From assembly GCA_013360215.1 (NCBI GenBank), contig JABWCP010000010.1, positions 1 to 64,000 on the forward strand: a DNA stretch of 64,000 bases. The letters are read 5' to 3'. This stretch comes from a bacterium. Lineage in GTDB: Bacteria; CLD3; SB21. Each line of letters opens with the position of its first letter. Positions within the stretch are counted from its first letter, which is position 1. This document shows, piece by piece, positions 33,800 to 42,542 of this stretch. A program made the translations under genes and the position numbers. The notes below the pieces were generated by a model. The model ran no database searches, was not told the origin of the DNA, and saw nothing but the letters and a program-made list of their open reading frames with translations.

Positions 33800-35044
33800 T
33801 TACATCTTTCGTTGACGAGCGGCATTACGCAAAAAAGCCGGTATGGCGCTGTCATCCTGTGCATCCGTTCCGGTCTTGGACAGAAAATCGTCTTCTTCCG
33901 CAACGGGTTCGCTCTCTTTCATACGCTCGTATGCCGGCTGATCCAGTTTACCGTATTTCTGCTCTTTGAGTTCTTTCAAATGCTCATAATAATCATGCGG
34001 ATTTTTCTTCGTCCGCAAGGTCATCGGTTGCTGCGCTTGTTCAGAAGCCGAAGTCGGCATCTCCGGGGCAACGGATTTGGTATAACGATGTTTATTGAGA
34101 CCGGCGGCGATAACCGTGACGTGCACTTCGTTTTTGAGATTTTCGTCCACCGAATAACCCCAGATCACATCCGCTTCTTCGCCGGCGACACCGGTGATCA
34201 TATTGGAAATCTGATCTACTTCTTCCGTTGTAAAATCCGGAGGGCAGGTCAGATTGAGCAATACGCCGGTTGCACCTTCGATACTCGTTTCTTCCAGGAG
34301 AGGGCTATTGATGGCTTGTTTGACCGCCATTTCACCACGACCCTCGCCGGAACCGACACCCATGCCCATGATCGCATCGCCAGCGCCGCTCATGACGCGC
34401 TTGACATCGGCAAAATCCACATTGACATAACCGGTATTGGAAATCAAATCGGCGATACCTTTGGTCGCACGATACAGTACGTCGTCAGCGGTACGAAATG
34501 CCTGAATGAACGGTGTATTTTTGGGCATGACCATCAGAATTTTTTCGTTGGGAATCACGATCAGCGTATCCACGTTTTTGCGGAGCTCTTCGACGCCGCG
34601 CAACGCCTGACGCATACGTTTCTCTTTTTCAAAGTTAAACGGTTTTGTCACGATACCGATCGTCAGTGCGCCCATACTTTTAGCGACTGAAGCCACGATC
34701 GGTGCGGCGCCGGTACCCGTACCGCCACCCATGCCGCATGTAATAAATACGAGGTCCGTGCCGTCTAAAATCGCTTTGATCTGATCCATGTCTTCTTCGG
34801 CGGCCCGTTTGCCGAGCTCCGGATCTGCACCGGCACCAAGACCGCGTGTCAGATTTTTTCCGATCTGGATTTTGTGGTGCGCTTGATTGCGCTCTAAGGC
34901 CTGCACATCGGTATTGATCGCGACAAATTCGACGCCGGACAGCGTGGACGCGATCATCGTATTGACGGCATTACATCCGCCGCCACCGATGCCGACGATG
35001 CGCATTTTGGCACCGTATTCGCGGGCTTCTTCATAAGTAATCAT
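33800..35044 (-). CDS. ftsZ: cell division protein FtsZ
   Basis: 414 residues. Tubulin-like GTPase with GIGGGGCNAVNTM, the T4 GGGTGTGAAP signature, T7-type NLDFADV-like segment NVDFADVKRVM, and a C-terminal conserved peptide IPAFLRNAARQRKM that binds FtsA. A charged linker of about 80 residues separates core and tail. FtsZ polymerises into the division ring at mid-cell. It is the last gene of the dcw cluster, 48 nt after ftsA, and is followed by the operon's terminator. Confidence 0.98.
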   Translation of the reverse strand: MITYEEAREYGAKMRIVGIGGGGCNAVNTMIASTLSGVEFVAINTDVQALERNQAHHKIQIGKNLTRGLGAGADPELGKRAAEEDMDQIKAILDGTDLVFITCGMGGGTGTGAAPIVASVAKSMGALTIGIVTKPFNFEKEKRMRQALRGVEELRKNVDTLIVIPNEKILMVMPKNTPFIQAFRTADDVLYRATKGIADLISNTGYVNVDFADVKRVMSGAGDAIMGMGVGSGEGRGEMAVKQAINSPLLEETSIEGATGVLLNLTCPPDFTTEEVDQISNMITGVAGEEADVIWGYSVDENLKNEVHVTVIAAGLNKHRYTKSVAPEMPTSASEQAQQPMTLRTKKNPHDYYEHLKELKEQKYGKLDQPAYERMKESEPVAEEDDFLSKTGTDAQDDSAIPAFLRNAARQRKM

Positions 35045-35092
35045 AATAATCCTCCATGGGAGAGGTTGGTGAAATGAGTATTATATTAATTT

Positions 35093-36418
35093 TTAAAAAA
35101 ATTCTTCCGTCCAGCGTTTCATCTTTTTGGAAATTTTCTGATACAAGGGCGCCTGGTATTCACCGGTTTGGCTTTGCATTTCCAAAGCGTCCGTATGCGT
35201 TTCCCCCGGATCGCCCTCCGTCGGACCTTCCGGAGGTGTTTCGTCACCTTCGTCTTCCATATCGTCATCGCCCGATTTTTCTTTTTGGATACCGTAGTGA
35301 ATCAATCCGATACCTGTTGCATAGATCGGGCTATTGGCGGCATCCATGAGTCCGCCGAAACCGCGCGGTGAACCGATACGTACCGGCAACTGGAAAATTT
35401 CCGTTGCCAATTCCGCCGACCCTTCCAGCAGCGAACCGCCGCCCGTGAGTACAACACCGGCATTCATCATACTGCGCAACTTACTTTTTTCGATAACGGA
35501 GCGCACCAGATTAAAAATTTCCATCATGCGCGCTTCGATGACTTTCGAGAGAAACTGGCGATTTTCACGCCGCGCATCGCGCCCACCGACTCCCGGTATC
35601 AGAATACTTTCCGTTTCATCCACGAGCGAAGCCATTGCGCACCCGTGTTTCTTCTTTATTTCTTCCGCTTTGTCATAGGGTATTTTTAAACAAATTGACA
35701 CATCATTGGTCACGGCTTGTCCGGCAATACCGAGCATATCCGTATTACGAATGCTGCCGTCAAAAAACATCGCGATATCCGTCGTACCGCCGCCGATATC
35801 AATCAGTACGACTCCCAACTCTTGCTCATCCGTTTCGAGTACGGCGTAACTTGACGCCAGCGGTTCTAACACTAAATCTTTGACTTTATATCCCGCGCGT
35901 TCGACACAACGATAAATATTTTGTGCCGAAGCGACGGCGCCCGTCACGACATGCGCTTCCACTTCAAGGCGCGTACCGGTAAGACCGATCGGATTTTGAA
36001 TACCTTCTTGTTTATCAACGATAAATTCTTGCGGGATGACGTGAATGATTTCACGATCCATCGGCATATTGATGGCTTTGGCGGCATCAATCACGCGACG
36101 CACATCGTCTTCGGTGATCTCGCGATCGTCGCGACCGACCGCTACGACAGCGTGGCTATTGATTCCGCGAACGTGATCTCCGGCTATGCCGACGTACACC
36201 GATTCCGCCTGAATGCCGGCCATGAGTTCGGCCTGCTGCATGGCTTTTTTGATGGATTCGACAGTATGTTCGATATTGACCACCATACCGCGCCGGAGTC
36301 CGACCGACGGGCATGTACCGACACCTTTGATTTTAATTTCTTTTCCGCCGACCTCGGCGATCAGCGCCGCGATTTTGGTGGTACCGATATCGAGACCAAC
36401 CACAATGCGATTTTTCAT
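35093..36418 (-). CDS. ftsA: cell division protein FtsA
   Basis: 441 residues. Actin-like ATPase with GLDIGTTKIAALIAEVGG, IDIGGGTTDIAMFFDGSI and VLTGGGSLLEG. The C-terminal helix LYQKISKKMKRWTEEFF is amphipathic, as needed to hold FtsZ at the membrane. A 45-residue very acidic insert (DDDMEDEGDETPPEGPTEGD region) precedes that helix, longer than in E. coli. It bridges FtsZ to the membrane and to downstream divisome proteins. Confidence 0.97.
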   Translation of the reverse strand: MKNRIVVGLDIGTTKIAALIAEVGGKEIKIKGVGTCPSVGLRRGMVVNIEHTVESIKKAMQQAELMAGIQAESVYVGIAGDHVRGINSHAVVAVGRDDREITEDDVRRVIDAAKAINMPMDREIIHVIPQEFIVDKQEGIQNPIGLTGTRLEVEAHVVTGAVASAQNIYRCVERAGYKVKDLVLEPLASSYAVLETDEQELGVVLIDIGGGTTDIAMFFDGSIRNTDMLGIAGQAVTNDVSICLKIPYDKAEEIKKKHGCAMASLVDETESILIPGVGGRDARRENRQFLSKVIEARMMEIFNLVRSVIEKSKLRSMMNAGVVLTGGGSLLEGSAELATEIFQLPVRIGSPRGFGGLMDAANSPIYATGIGLIHYGIQKEKSGDDDMEDEGDETPPEGPTEGDPGETHTDALEMQSQTGEYQAPLYQKISKKMKRWTEEFF

Positions 36419-36442
36419 AATATCACCTATGTTTTATCTATG

Positions 36443-37822
36443 CTAATTCCTAAGAAAAATTTGCCCGTTGTATCGCAGATCCACTTCGCGCGTACCCTTG
36501 ACCGCGTCATCTTCTTGTTTGAAGTGCTGCGCCGCCGCTGAAAGATAAACAGCCGCACGCATAAGTTCTTCGTCCTCTATGCGAAAAGCGACATGCAGTG
36601 AATTCAAAAATACCGTCATGTCTTTTTTATTGACGACCACTTCCGATATATCGTAAAACAAAGATTCATCGGCCTCTTTAGCCTTTGCAAGAAATTGTAA
36701 CGCCAGCGGCAAACGGTCATTTTTAAATTTTTTGCCCGGTTGCGCCACGCCGGTCATACCGGAAATCACCGGAAGATTGTAAATCATCCGCGCTTTCAAT
36801 TTGGGCAACACAAATCCGTTCGCATCTACAGGATACAATTCGTCCATCGGCAAAAAAGCAAACGGCTCGCGTTCTTTGACCGTAATCACGACGCTGGACG
36901 GATAGTTACGGCTTACCGCCACATGCTCAAAAAGCGGATTCATTTTGATGCGATCTGCGGTTTTGGTCAGATCGATTTCCGCCAAACGCCGTCCCATATC
37001 CAGATCCGCCGCCTTGATAATATCTTCTTTACTGCCGATCAGATTGCCTTGCACGTACACATTGCGTAACGAGAAAAGTGACGAATTAACCACCCATTCC
37101 TGCCAGTTAAAAAGCACCATAACAAAAAACAGCAGTAACAACACCGAAACCGTTTTGACGGCAAGTTTATTGATTCGACGCGCGCGCCGCTCTTGTTTTC
37201 GGGCACGTTTGGCTTCCTCGGCTTTGATGCGCGCTTCTTCCGTCAGATAAAAACCTTCCGAAAAATCACGATTGATGATCTTCGGTTTGGCCTCTTTGGG
37301 AATAATTCCGGGTTTGGTGTGAACTTCAACCGCTTCTTGGGATTCATCCTCAGAATTTTCCGACAGCGTGACCGCCTGCGGTTGAGGTTCTTCAGCCGCA
37401 ATAGCTATAATCTCATCGTACGGTCCGGAATTTTCTTTCACCTCTTCCGCTGCCGCCGGGATGGCATCGGCTTCCGCTTGTTCGGTCCGACCAAACACTT
37501 TATCCAGGCTGATCTCTTCCGTCGGTTGGCTAACCGATGCACGAATGGATATCTCTTCCGCTGTCACTTCATCGCGTTTGTGAATTTCGCGCACCGCGTT
37601 TTCAGTGGACTCGTCTTTTTTATGTTCGGCGGTTCCGTTAAATTCGCCCATCAGAATCGGATTTTTAAACGTCCGCTCAATTTGAATCTTCTTGATCACG
37701 GTTTCTTTGTTTTCGGTGTGTCCTGTTTCGGCCGATTTAGACAAAAACGAAGGTTCCTCCGGAAGGATATTTTCCTTCACAAACAAATCGACCTGTGCCA
37801 CTTCGCGTTTTTTTCGTATCAT
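36443..37822 (-). CDS. ftsQ: cell division protein FtsQ/DivIB with long cytoplasmic extension
   Basis: 459 residues, far longer than the usual 250-290. The core is normal: one membrane helix at about 219-240 (LAVKTVSVLLLLFFVMVLFNW), a POTRA domain (SLRNVYVQGNLIGSKEDII) and the FtsQ beta domain to the end (EVDLRYNGQIFLRN). The N-terminal ~218 residues are cytoplasmic, acidic and low-complexity, rich in Glu/Ala/Val, with a basic stretch before the helix (KRARKQERRARRINK). FtsQ links early and late divisome proteins. The extension has no recognised domain. Confidence 0.93.
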   Translation of the reverse strand: MIRKKREVAQVDLFVKENILPEEPSFLSKSAETGHTENKETVIKKIQIERTFKNPILMGEFNGTAEHKKDESTENAVREIHKRDEVTAEEISIRASVSQPTEEISLDKVFGRTEQAEADAIPAAAEEVKENSGPYDEIIAIAAEEPQPQAVTLSENSEDESQEAVEVHTKPGIIPKEAKPKIINRDFSEGFYLTEEARIKAEEAKRARKQERRARRINKLAVKTVSVLLLLFFVMVLFNWQEWVVNSSLFSLRNVYVQGNLIGSKEDIIKAADLDMGRRLAEIDLTKTADRIKMNPLFEHVAVSRNYPSSVVITVKEREPFAFLPMDELYPVDANGFVLPKLKARMIYNLPVISGMTGVAQPGKKFKNDRLPLALQFLAKAKEADESLFYDISEVVVNKKDMTVFLNSLHVAFRIEDEELMRAAVYLSAAAQHFKQEDDAVKGTREVDLRYNGQIFLRN

Positions 37823-37853
37823 AGTTTAGGTACGTTTGCGCATCGCTGCGCCG

Positions 37854-38783
37854 TTAATCCGTAATCCCGTCTAATTCTTCGTGATTAAATCCGACAAACT
37901 TAACTTCCGTTTCCAGACGAATACCATTGCGCTGTGCAATCGTTTGTCGAATGTGTTTAATAATTTCGAGAACATCGGCAGCTTTCGCTTTGCCTTCATT
38001 GACTATAAAATTGGCATGTTTTTCCGATACACTTGCCCCGCCGATTCGAAACCCTTTGAGCCCGGCTTCTTCGATCAATCGCGCCGCATGATGACCCGCC
38101 GGGTTTTTAAAAACACTGCCGCTGCTGGGCAAATTGATCGGCTGCGTCAGGCGCCTTTTCTCCATATATGCTTTTCGTTTTTCAGCCAACGCTTCTTTAT
38201 CACCATACTCCAGAACCATCTTACCTGATACGATCACCGTGTCCGGCTTTTCCAATGTCTCGACATGACGGTACGCGTATCGAACATCCGATTTGCTGCG
38301 CGTGACTAAAACATTGTCTTCGAGAGTAGTTACCTCTGTCAGCACGTCAAACATTTCTTTGCCGTGGCAACCCGCATTCATCCGTATCGCGCCACCGACA
38401 GTTCCGGGAATCCCCGCAAACATTTCGATTCCTGCGAGTCCCTGACGTTCACACTCAAGCACCAGCTTGGGCATATATACACCTGCGCCGACGGTTACCT
38501 GTGTTTTTTCAAATTGTGTAAAAGAACATGCTTTTTCGAGATCTATCACGATCCCTGAAATACCGCGATCACTGACTAACAGATTACTGCCTTTGCCGTG
38601 CACAAAAAAACCGATGTTATTTTTTTTGCACATGCGCAGCAAATATTTGAGATCTTCTATATCATCCGGTTCGCACCATGCTATACATGGTCCACCGATT
38701 TTGTACCAAGTTTTATCCGAGAGTAAAACGTTTTCCGTCCAGCGTCCGCGAAATCCGGAACGCATATCCTCTGTCGTTTTCAT
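37854..38783 (-). CDS. murB: UDP-N-acetylenolpyruvoylglucosamine reductase
   Basis: 309 residues. Reduces UDP-GlcNAc-enolpyruvate to UDP-MurNAc using FAD and NADPH. FAD-binding motifs HGKGSNLLVSDRGISG and GIPGTVGGAIRMNAGCHG are present, as is the catalytic Ser loop LPSSGSVFKNPAGHHAA with Arg/Glu in the C-terminal part (FRIGGASVSEKHANFIVN). The length and the RxLTQP segment fit the shorter type IIa-like MurB. It overlaps murC by 4 nt. Confidence 0.97.
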   Translation of the reverse strand: MKTTEDMRSGFRGRWTENVLLSDKTWYKIGGPCIAWCEPDDIEDLKYLLRMCKKNNIGFFVHGKGSNLLVSDRGISGIVIDLEKACSFTQFEKTQVTVGAGVYMPKLVLECERQGLAGIEMFAGIPGTVGGAIRMNAGCHGKEMFDVLTEVTTLEDNVLVTRSKSDVRYAYRHVETLEKPDTVIVSGKMVLEYGDKEALAEKRKAYMEKRRLTQPINLPSSGSVFKNPAGHHAARLIEEAGLKGFRIGGASVSEKHANFIVNEGKAKAADVLEIIKHIRQTIAQRNGIRLETEVKFVGFNHEELDGITD

Positions 38784-40141
38784 ACGCCGCGCACCATCTG
38801 ACGCCCAATGTGCGTAATGTCCCCCGCACCCATCGTGATCACGATATCACCCGGTTTTGCCGCTTTACGAATGGCCTCTGATAGTTTGGCTTTATCGCCG
38901 ACGAACGTGACATGCGCATGATTTTTTTTCGTTGTTTCGTACAATTTCTCTCCGGTGATGCCCGGTATCGGCATTTCACGCGCCGGATAAATTTCCGTCA
39001 GTATCACTTCGTTGGCTGCCGTAAATGCCGACGCAAAATCTTCAAAATAATCCCGTGTGCGCGAAAAAAGATGCGGTTGAAACACAGCGATGATTTTTCG
39101 TCCGCCGGCGCCGTCCCGCGCACCTTCAAGCGTTGCGCGTATTTCCGTCGGATGATGCGCATAATCATCAATAAAAAGAACTCCGTCTTTTTCCCCGAGC
39201 CGCTCAAATCGCCGTCCAGTCCCGCCAAACTTGGCCAGACTTTCAGCGATACGCGCTACAGGCACTTCGCACATCAAACCGGCTGCGATACACGCCAGTG
39301 CATTCTTAATATTGTGCGTGCCGCTCATCGGCAACATCATGCGTTCGATCTTTTTTGATTGTAAAAGAACATCAAAATGTAATTCGCAAAATTTTGTTTC
39401 GATATTTGCCGCGCGAAGATCAGCCGCTTCCGATAAACCGAAAGTCATCGTACGTTTACCGCACTGCCTTAGCACTTCCACGACGACCGGATCATCCGCA
39501 TTGCCGATCACCGCACCCAAAAACGAAGTCTGTTTAGCAAACTGCGTAAACGCGCCCGTGATATCGTCCAGATCGCGGTAGATGTCAAGGTGATCCGATT
39601 CGATATTATTGATCACCGCGATATGCGAATGCAATTCTAAAAACGAGCGATCATATTCATCCGCTTCAACCACCACCCAAGCCGAGTCGGAAAGTTTAGC
39701 ATTGGTGCCCAGCTGCCGGACTACACCGCCAATGAACATGGTCGGGTCCAATCCTGCATACTCCAGCATCATGCCGATCATGGCACTGGTCGTCGTTTTA
39801 CCGTGCGTTCCGGCTACCGCGACTCCTTTTTTTCCGCGAAGAAATTCACCCAACAGCGCCGACCTTTTGATCATCGGAATATGCTTTCGCCTGGCTTCGA
39901 TGATCTCGGGATTATCTTCATGCACGGCCGCGGTGTATACTACAAGATCGGCGTGCACTTGTTCCGCACGATGCCCTTCATAACACGTAACGCCTAATTT
40001 CTGAAGGTGCGCCGTTTGTTCATTGAAGGCCTTATCCGATCCGCTCACTTTATAACCCTGACGGAATACCACTTCGGCAAGTCCGCTCATGCCGATGCCG
40101 CCGATGCCGATGAAGTGAATATGTTGTATCGGTCGAATCAC
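38780..40141 (-). CDS. murC: UDP-N-acetylmuramate--L-alanine ligase
   Basis: 453 residues. Adds L-Ala to UDP-MurNAc, the first stem-peptide step. Motifs: N-terminal GIGGIGMSGLAEV Rossmann loop, ATP loop AVAGTHGKTTTSAMIG, EADEYDRSFLELHS, NNIESDHLDIYRD, and DDYAHHPTEIRATL. Standard Mur-ligase three-domain layout. Overlaps murG upstream and murB downstream by 4 nt each. Confidence 0.97.
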   Translation of the reverse strand: MIRPIQHIHFIGIGGIGMSGLAEVVFRQGYKVSGSDKAFNEQTAHLQKLGVTCYEGHRAEQVHADLVVYTAAVHEDNPEIIEARRKHIPMIKRSALLGEFLRGKKGVAVAGTHGKTTTSAMIGMMLEYAGLDPTMFIGGVVRQLGTNAKLSDSAWVVVEADEYDRSFLELHSHIAVINNIESDHLDIYRDLDDITGAFTQFAKQTSFLGAVIGNADDPVVVEVLRQCGKRTMTFGLSEAADLRAANIETKFCELHFDVLLQSKKIERMMLPMSGTHNIKNALACIAAGLMCEVPVARIAESLAKFGGTGRRFERLGEKDGVLFIDDYAHHPTEIRATLEGARDGAGGRKIIAVFQPHLFSRTRDYFEDFASAFTAANEVILTEIYPAREMPIPGITGEKLYETTKKNHAHVTFVGDKAKLSEAIRKAAKPGDIVITMGAGDITHIGRQMVRGV

Positions 40142-41250
40142 GCACGAACTCCTTCTAGACTAAACATGTGCCGTACAATGTTTTGTGCCGCATCCGGTTG
40201 GCGCAGTGCATAACTGGCTTCAGCCATCGCACGGCGATATGCTTGATCTTGCATCATCTTTCGCAACGCCGGTAAAAGTTGTTCATTCAGATCGGTTTGC
40301 AATAGCGTCATCGCCGCGCCGCGATCCGATAAGGAGCGGGCATTATATTCCTGATGATTGTCCGCCGCAAAAGGATACGGCACAAGTACGGCCGGCAAAC
40401 CCATCATAGTGATCTCTGATAACGTCATGGCACCCGCCCGGCATAAAACTGTATCCGCCGCCGAATACGCGCCGATCATATTGTCAATGAAAGCATGTAC
40501 CTGCACTTGCGAATAGGGTTTCATCGTATCCCGTACATTTTCATAATCCGGTTTTCCCGTTTGCCAAAGAACCTGTATGTTATCGTCTTGCAATAACGTA
40601 TCCATGATTTTAAGTAATGCCGCATTTACCGCACGGGCGCCGAGGCTTCCGCCCAGTACAAGCAATGTGTTTCTTCCGCTGTCCAATCCCAACGCCGCAC
40701 GGGCGGCCGCCATATCCTGACGGGCAAATCCTTTGCGCAAAGGGTTACCGCTCATCATAAGTTTGCGTTTGGGATCAAAAAACCGTTGCGCATCTTCGTA
40801 CGTGAGATGAATCGCGTCAGCCCAACGCGCAAGACTCAGTGTCGTTCGGCCGGGACGGCTGTTTTGTTCCTGCAAAATTATTTTTTTACGAAACAGCGCC
40901 GCCAAAAGCACTATCGGCCCGGTCACGTAACCGCCGCATCCGATCACGACATGCGGGCGAAACGTCCACATCACGGTTATTGATTGAAGCAGCCCGAATA
41001 ACACTTTGAACGGCATCACCAGATTTCTAAGAACATCGCGCGGATGCAAACTGCGTTGCACGCCGCTCATCACTATCGTTTTCAATCTAAATCCCGCAGC
41101 CGGAATGACGCGCTCTTCCAAACCGCGATTCGTACCGATAAACAAAATTTCCGTCTCCGGTTTTTGCGCCCGGATTTCTTCACCGATGGCCAGCGCTGGA
41201 AATACGTGTCCGCCGGTGCCACCGGCCGCTATGATCACACGCGACGCCAT
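40138..41250 (-). CDS. murG: UDP-GlcNAc:lipid I N-acetylglucosaminyltransferase MurG
   Basis: 370 residues. GT28 glycosyltransferase making lipid II on the inner membrane face. Motifs: AAGGTGGHVFPALAIGEEI, the VIGCGGYVTGP loop, LVLGGSLGARAVN, and the donor-binding CRAGAMTLSEITMMGLPAVLVPYP with Glu/Gln typical of UDP-GlcNAc binding. It overlaps murC by 4 nt and ftsW by 1 nt, typical of the tightly packed cluster. Confidence 0.97.
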   Translation of the reverse strand: MASRVIIAAGGTGGHVFPALAIGEEIRAQKPETEILFIGTNRGLEERVIPAAGFRLKTIVMSGVQRSLHPRDVLRNLVMPFKVLFGLLQSITVMWTFRPHVVIGCGGYVTGPIVLLAALFRKKIILQEQNSRPGRTTLSLARWADAIHLTYEDAQRFFDPKRKLMMSGNPLRKGFARQDMAAARAALGLDSGRNTLLVLGGSLGARAVNAALLKIMDTLLQDDNIQVLWQTGKPDYENVRDTMKPYSQVQVHAFIDNMIGAYSAADTVLCRAGAMTLSEITMMGLPAVLVPYPFAADNHQEYNARSLSDRGAAMTLLQTDLNEQLLPALRKMMQDQAYRRAMAEASYALRQPDAAQNIVRHMFSLEGVRA

Positions 41251-42539
41251 CAGGACATGTCCATACCGACGATATTGGTGCGAACGGCTTTTTTCGCCGG
41301 TGCTTTTTTTGTCGGTACCGGTGTCGTATCGGTCGAATATTCTTCCTCTTCGCCGATTTCACCGCCGACATTAAAATTTTCCGTGAATCGGCTTCGCATC
41401 GCATATTCCGGCGCCGTTGCTTTCATCGCTTCATCTTTGCTCACCGTTTGCGAAGAAATATTTAACAATACACCCACGAGAAAACAGGTGAAGAGCAACG
41501 AAGTACCGCCGTAGCTGATAAAGGGCATCGGTAAGCCCGTGGTCGGAAATACACCTACCGCCACACCCGCATTGACCAGTGCATACACGACAATGCTGAT
41601 GATAATACCTGTCGCTAAATAAAAGCCGTACATATCGGGCGCTGTGCGTGCAGTTTTGATCGCACGGAAAAGAAAAACAATAAACAATCCGAGCACCAGT
41701 ACAGCGCCGATGAACCCCATTTCTTCGCCGATGATCGAATAAATAAAATCCGTAAACGGTTCCGGCAAAAATAACAACTTCTGCTGACCTTGCCCTACGC
41801 CGACCCCCGTGAGCCCGCCATTGGCAAAACTGATGAGCGACTGTTTGATCTGATAACCGCTGCCTTGCATGTCAGCCGTCGGATCAAGGAAAGCCATCAA
41901 TCGTGCGCGGCGATACGGACTGAGTATGACCGTCAGTAGCGCAACCGGAATCGCCACGGCCGCCATCATTCCCAAGTGTTTGATGTCCATGCCCCCGATA
42001 AAGAGCATCAGGATAACCATACCCATGACGACGGCAGCCGTACTGAAATTGGGCTGCAGAATAATCGCAACAGCAAATACGCCGGCCATGATGAGCGGCG
42101 GTAAAAGACCGTTTTGGAAATCACGAATGCGGTCGCCTTTGCTATCCATATAACCCGCGACATAAAACACGAGTGCGATTTTGGCTATTTCCGAAGGCTG
42201 AATACCGAACCCGCCGACTTGCAACCATCGGGCGGCTCCTTTGAGCTGACCGAGCGTGAGCACCACGGCACAAAGCACTCCCGCGATGAGAAGCATCATC
42301 ATCGTGTGCCGTTTATAATTATGATAATCGTATTTGGCGGCAAACATCAGGATCACGATTCCCATCATCGCACGCAAAAACTGATTGACCAGAAAATGCG
42401 TACTGCTGCCAAATTTTTGTTCGGCAATCACATTGCTCGCACTGTACACCATCACGATGCCAAACAGCATCAGCGTCAGCACGATCAGAAAAAGCCCTTT
42501 ATCAATGGTTTTGCGGGGCGTCAATGTTTCTGTAGTCAT
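41250..42539 (-). CDS. ftsW: lipid II polymerase FtsW (SEDS family)
   Basis: 429 residues, about ten membrane segments. SEDS glycosyltransferase that polymerises lipid II at the septum with FtsI. Motifs: FGIVMVYSAS near the start, RWLQVGGFGIQPSEIAKIALV, a catalytic-Asp region in the large periplasmic loop (DPTADMQGSGYQIKQS), and FPTTGLPMPFISYGGTSLL. A cytoplasmic C-terminal tail of ~60 residues rich in Glu, Thr, Pro, Lys and Ala is longer than usual. Confidence 0.97.
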   Translation of the reverse strand: MTTETLTPRKTIDKGLFLIVLTLMLFGIVMVYSASNVIAEQKFGSSTHFLVNQFLRAMMGIVILMFAAKYDYHNYKRHTMMMLLIAGVLCAVVLTLGQLKGAARWLQVGGFGIQPSEIAKIALVFYVAGYMDSKGDRIRDFQNGLLPPLIMAGVFAVAIILQPNFSTAAVVMGMVILMLFIGGMDIKHLGMMAAVAIPVALLTVILSPYRRARLMAFLDPTADMQGSGYQIKQSLISFANGGLTGVGVGQGQQKLLFLPEPFTDFIYSIIGEEMGFIGAVLVLGLFIVFLFRAIKTARTAPDMYGFYLATGIIISIVVYALVNAGVAVGVFPTTGLPMPFISYGGTSLLFTCFLVGVLLNISSQTVSKDEAMKATAPEYAMRSRFTENFNVGGEIGEEEEYSTDTTPVPTKKAPAKKAVRTNIVGMDMS

Positions 42540-42542
42540 AAT

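Noticed and set aside
33812-34690. Long plus-strand open frame of about 290 codons opposite ftsZ
   Set aside because: It lies wholly antisense to a certain ftsZ gene, has no ribosome-binding site, and its sequence is low in recognisable patterns; it is a codon-bias shadow. Similar antisense frames opposite ftsA, ftsQ, murC, ftsI and the permeases were dropped for the same reason.
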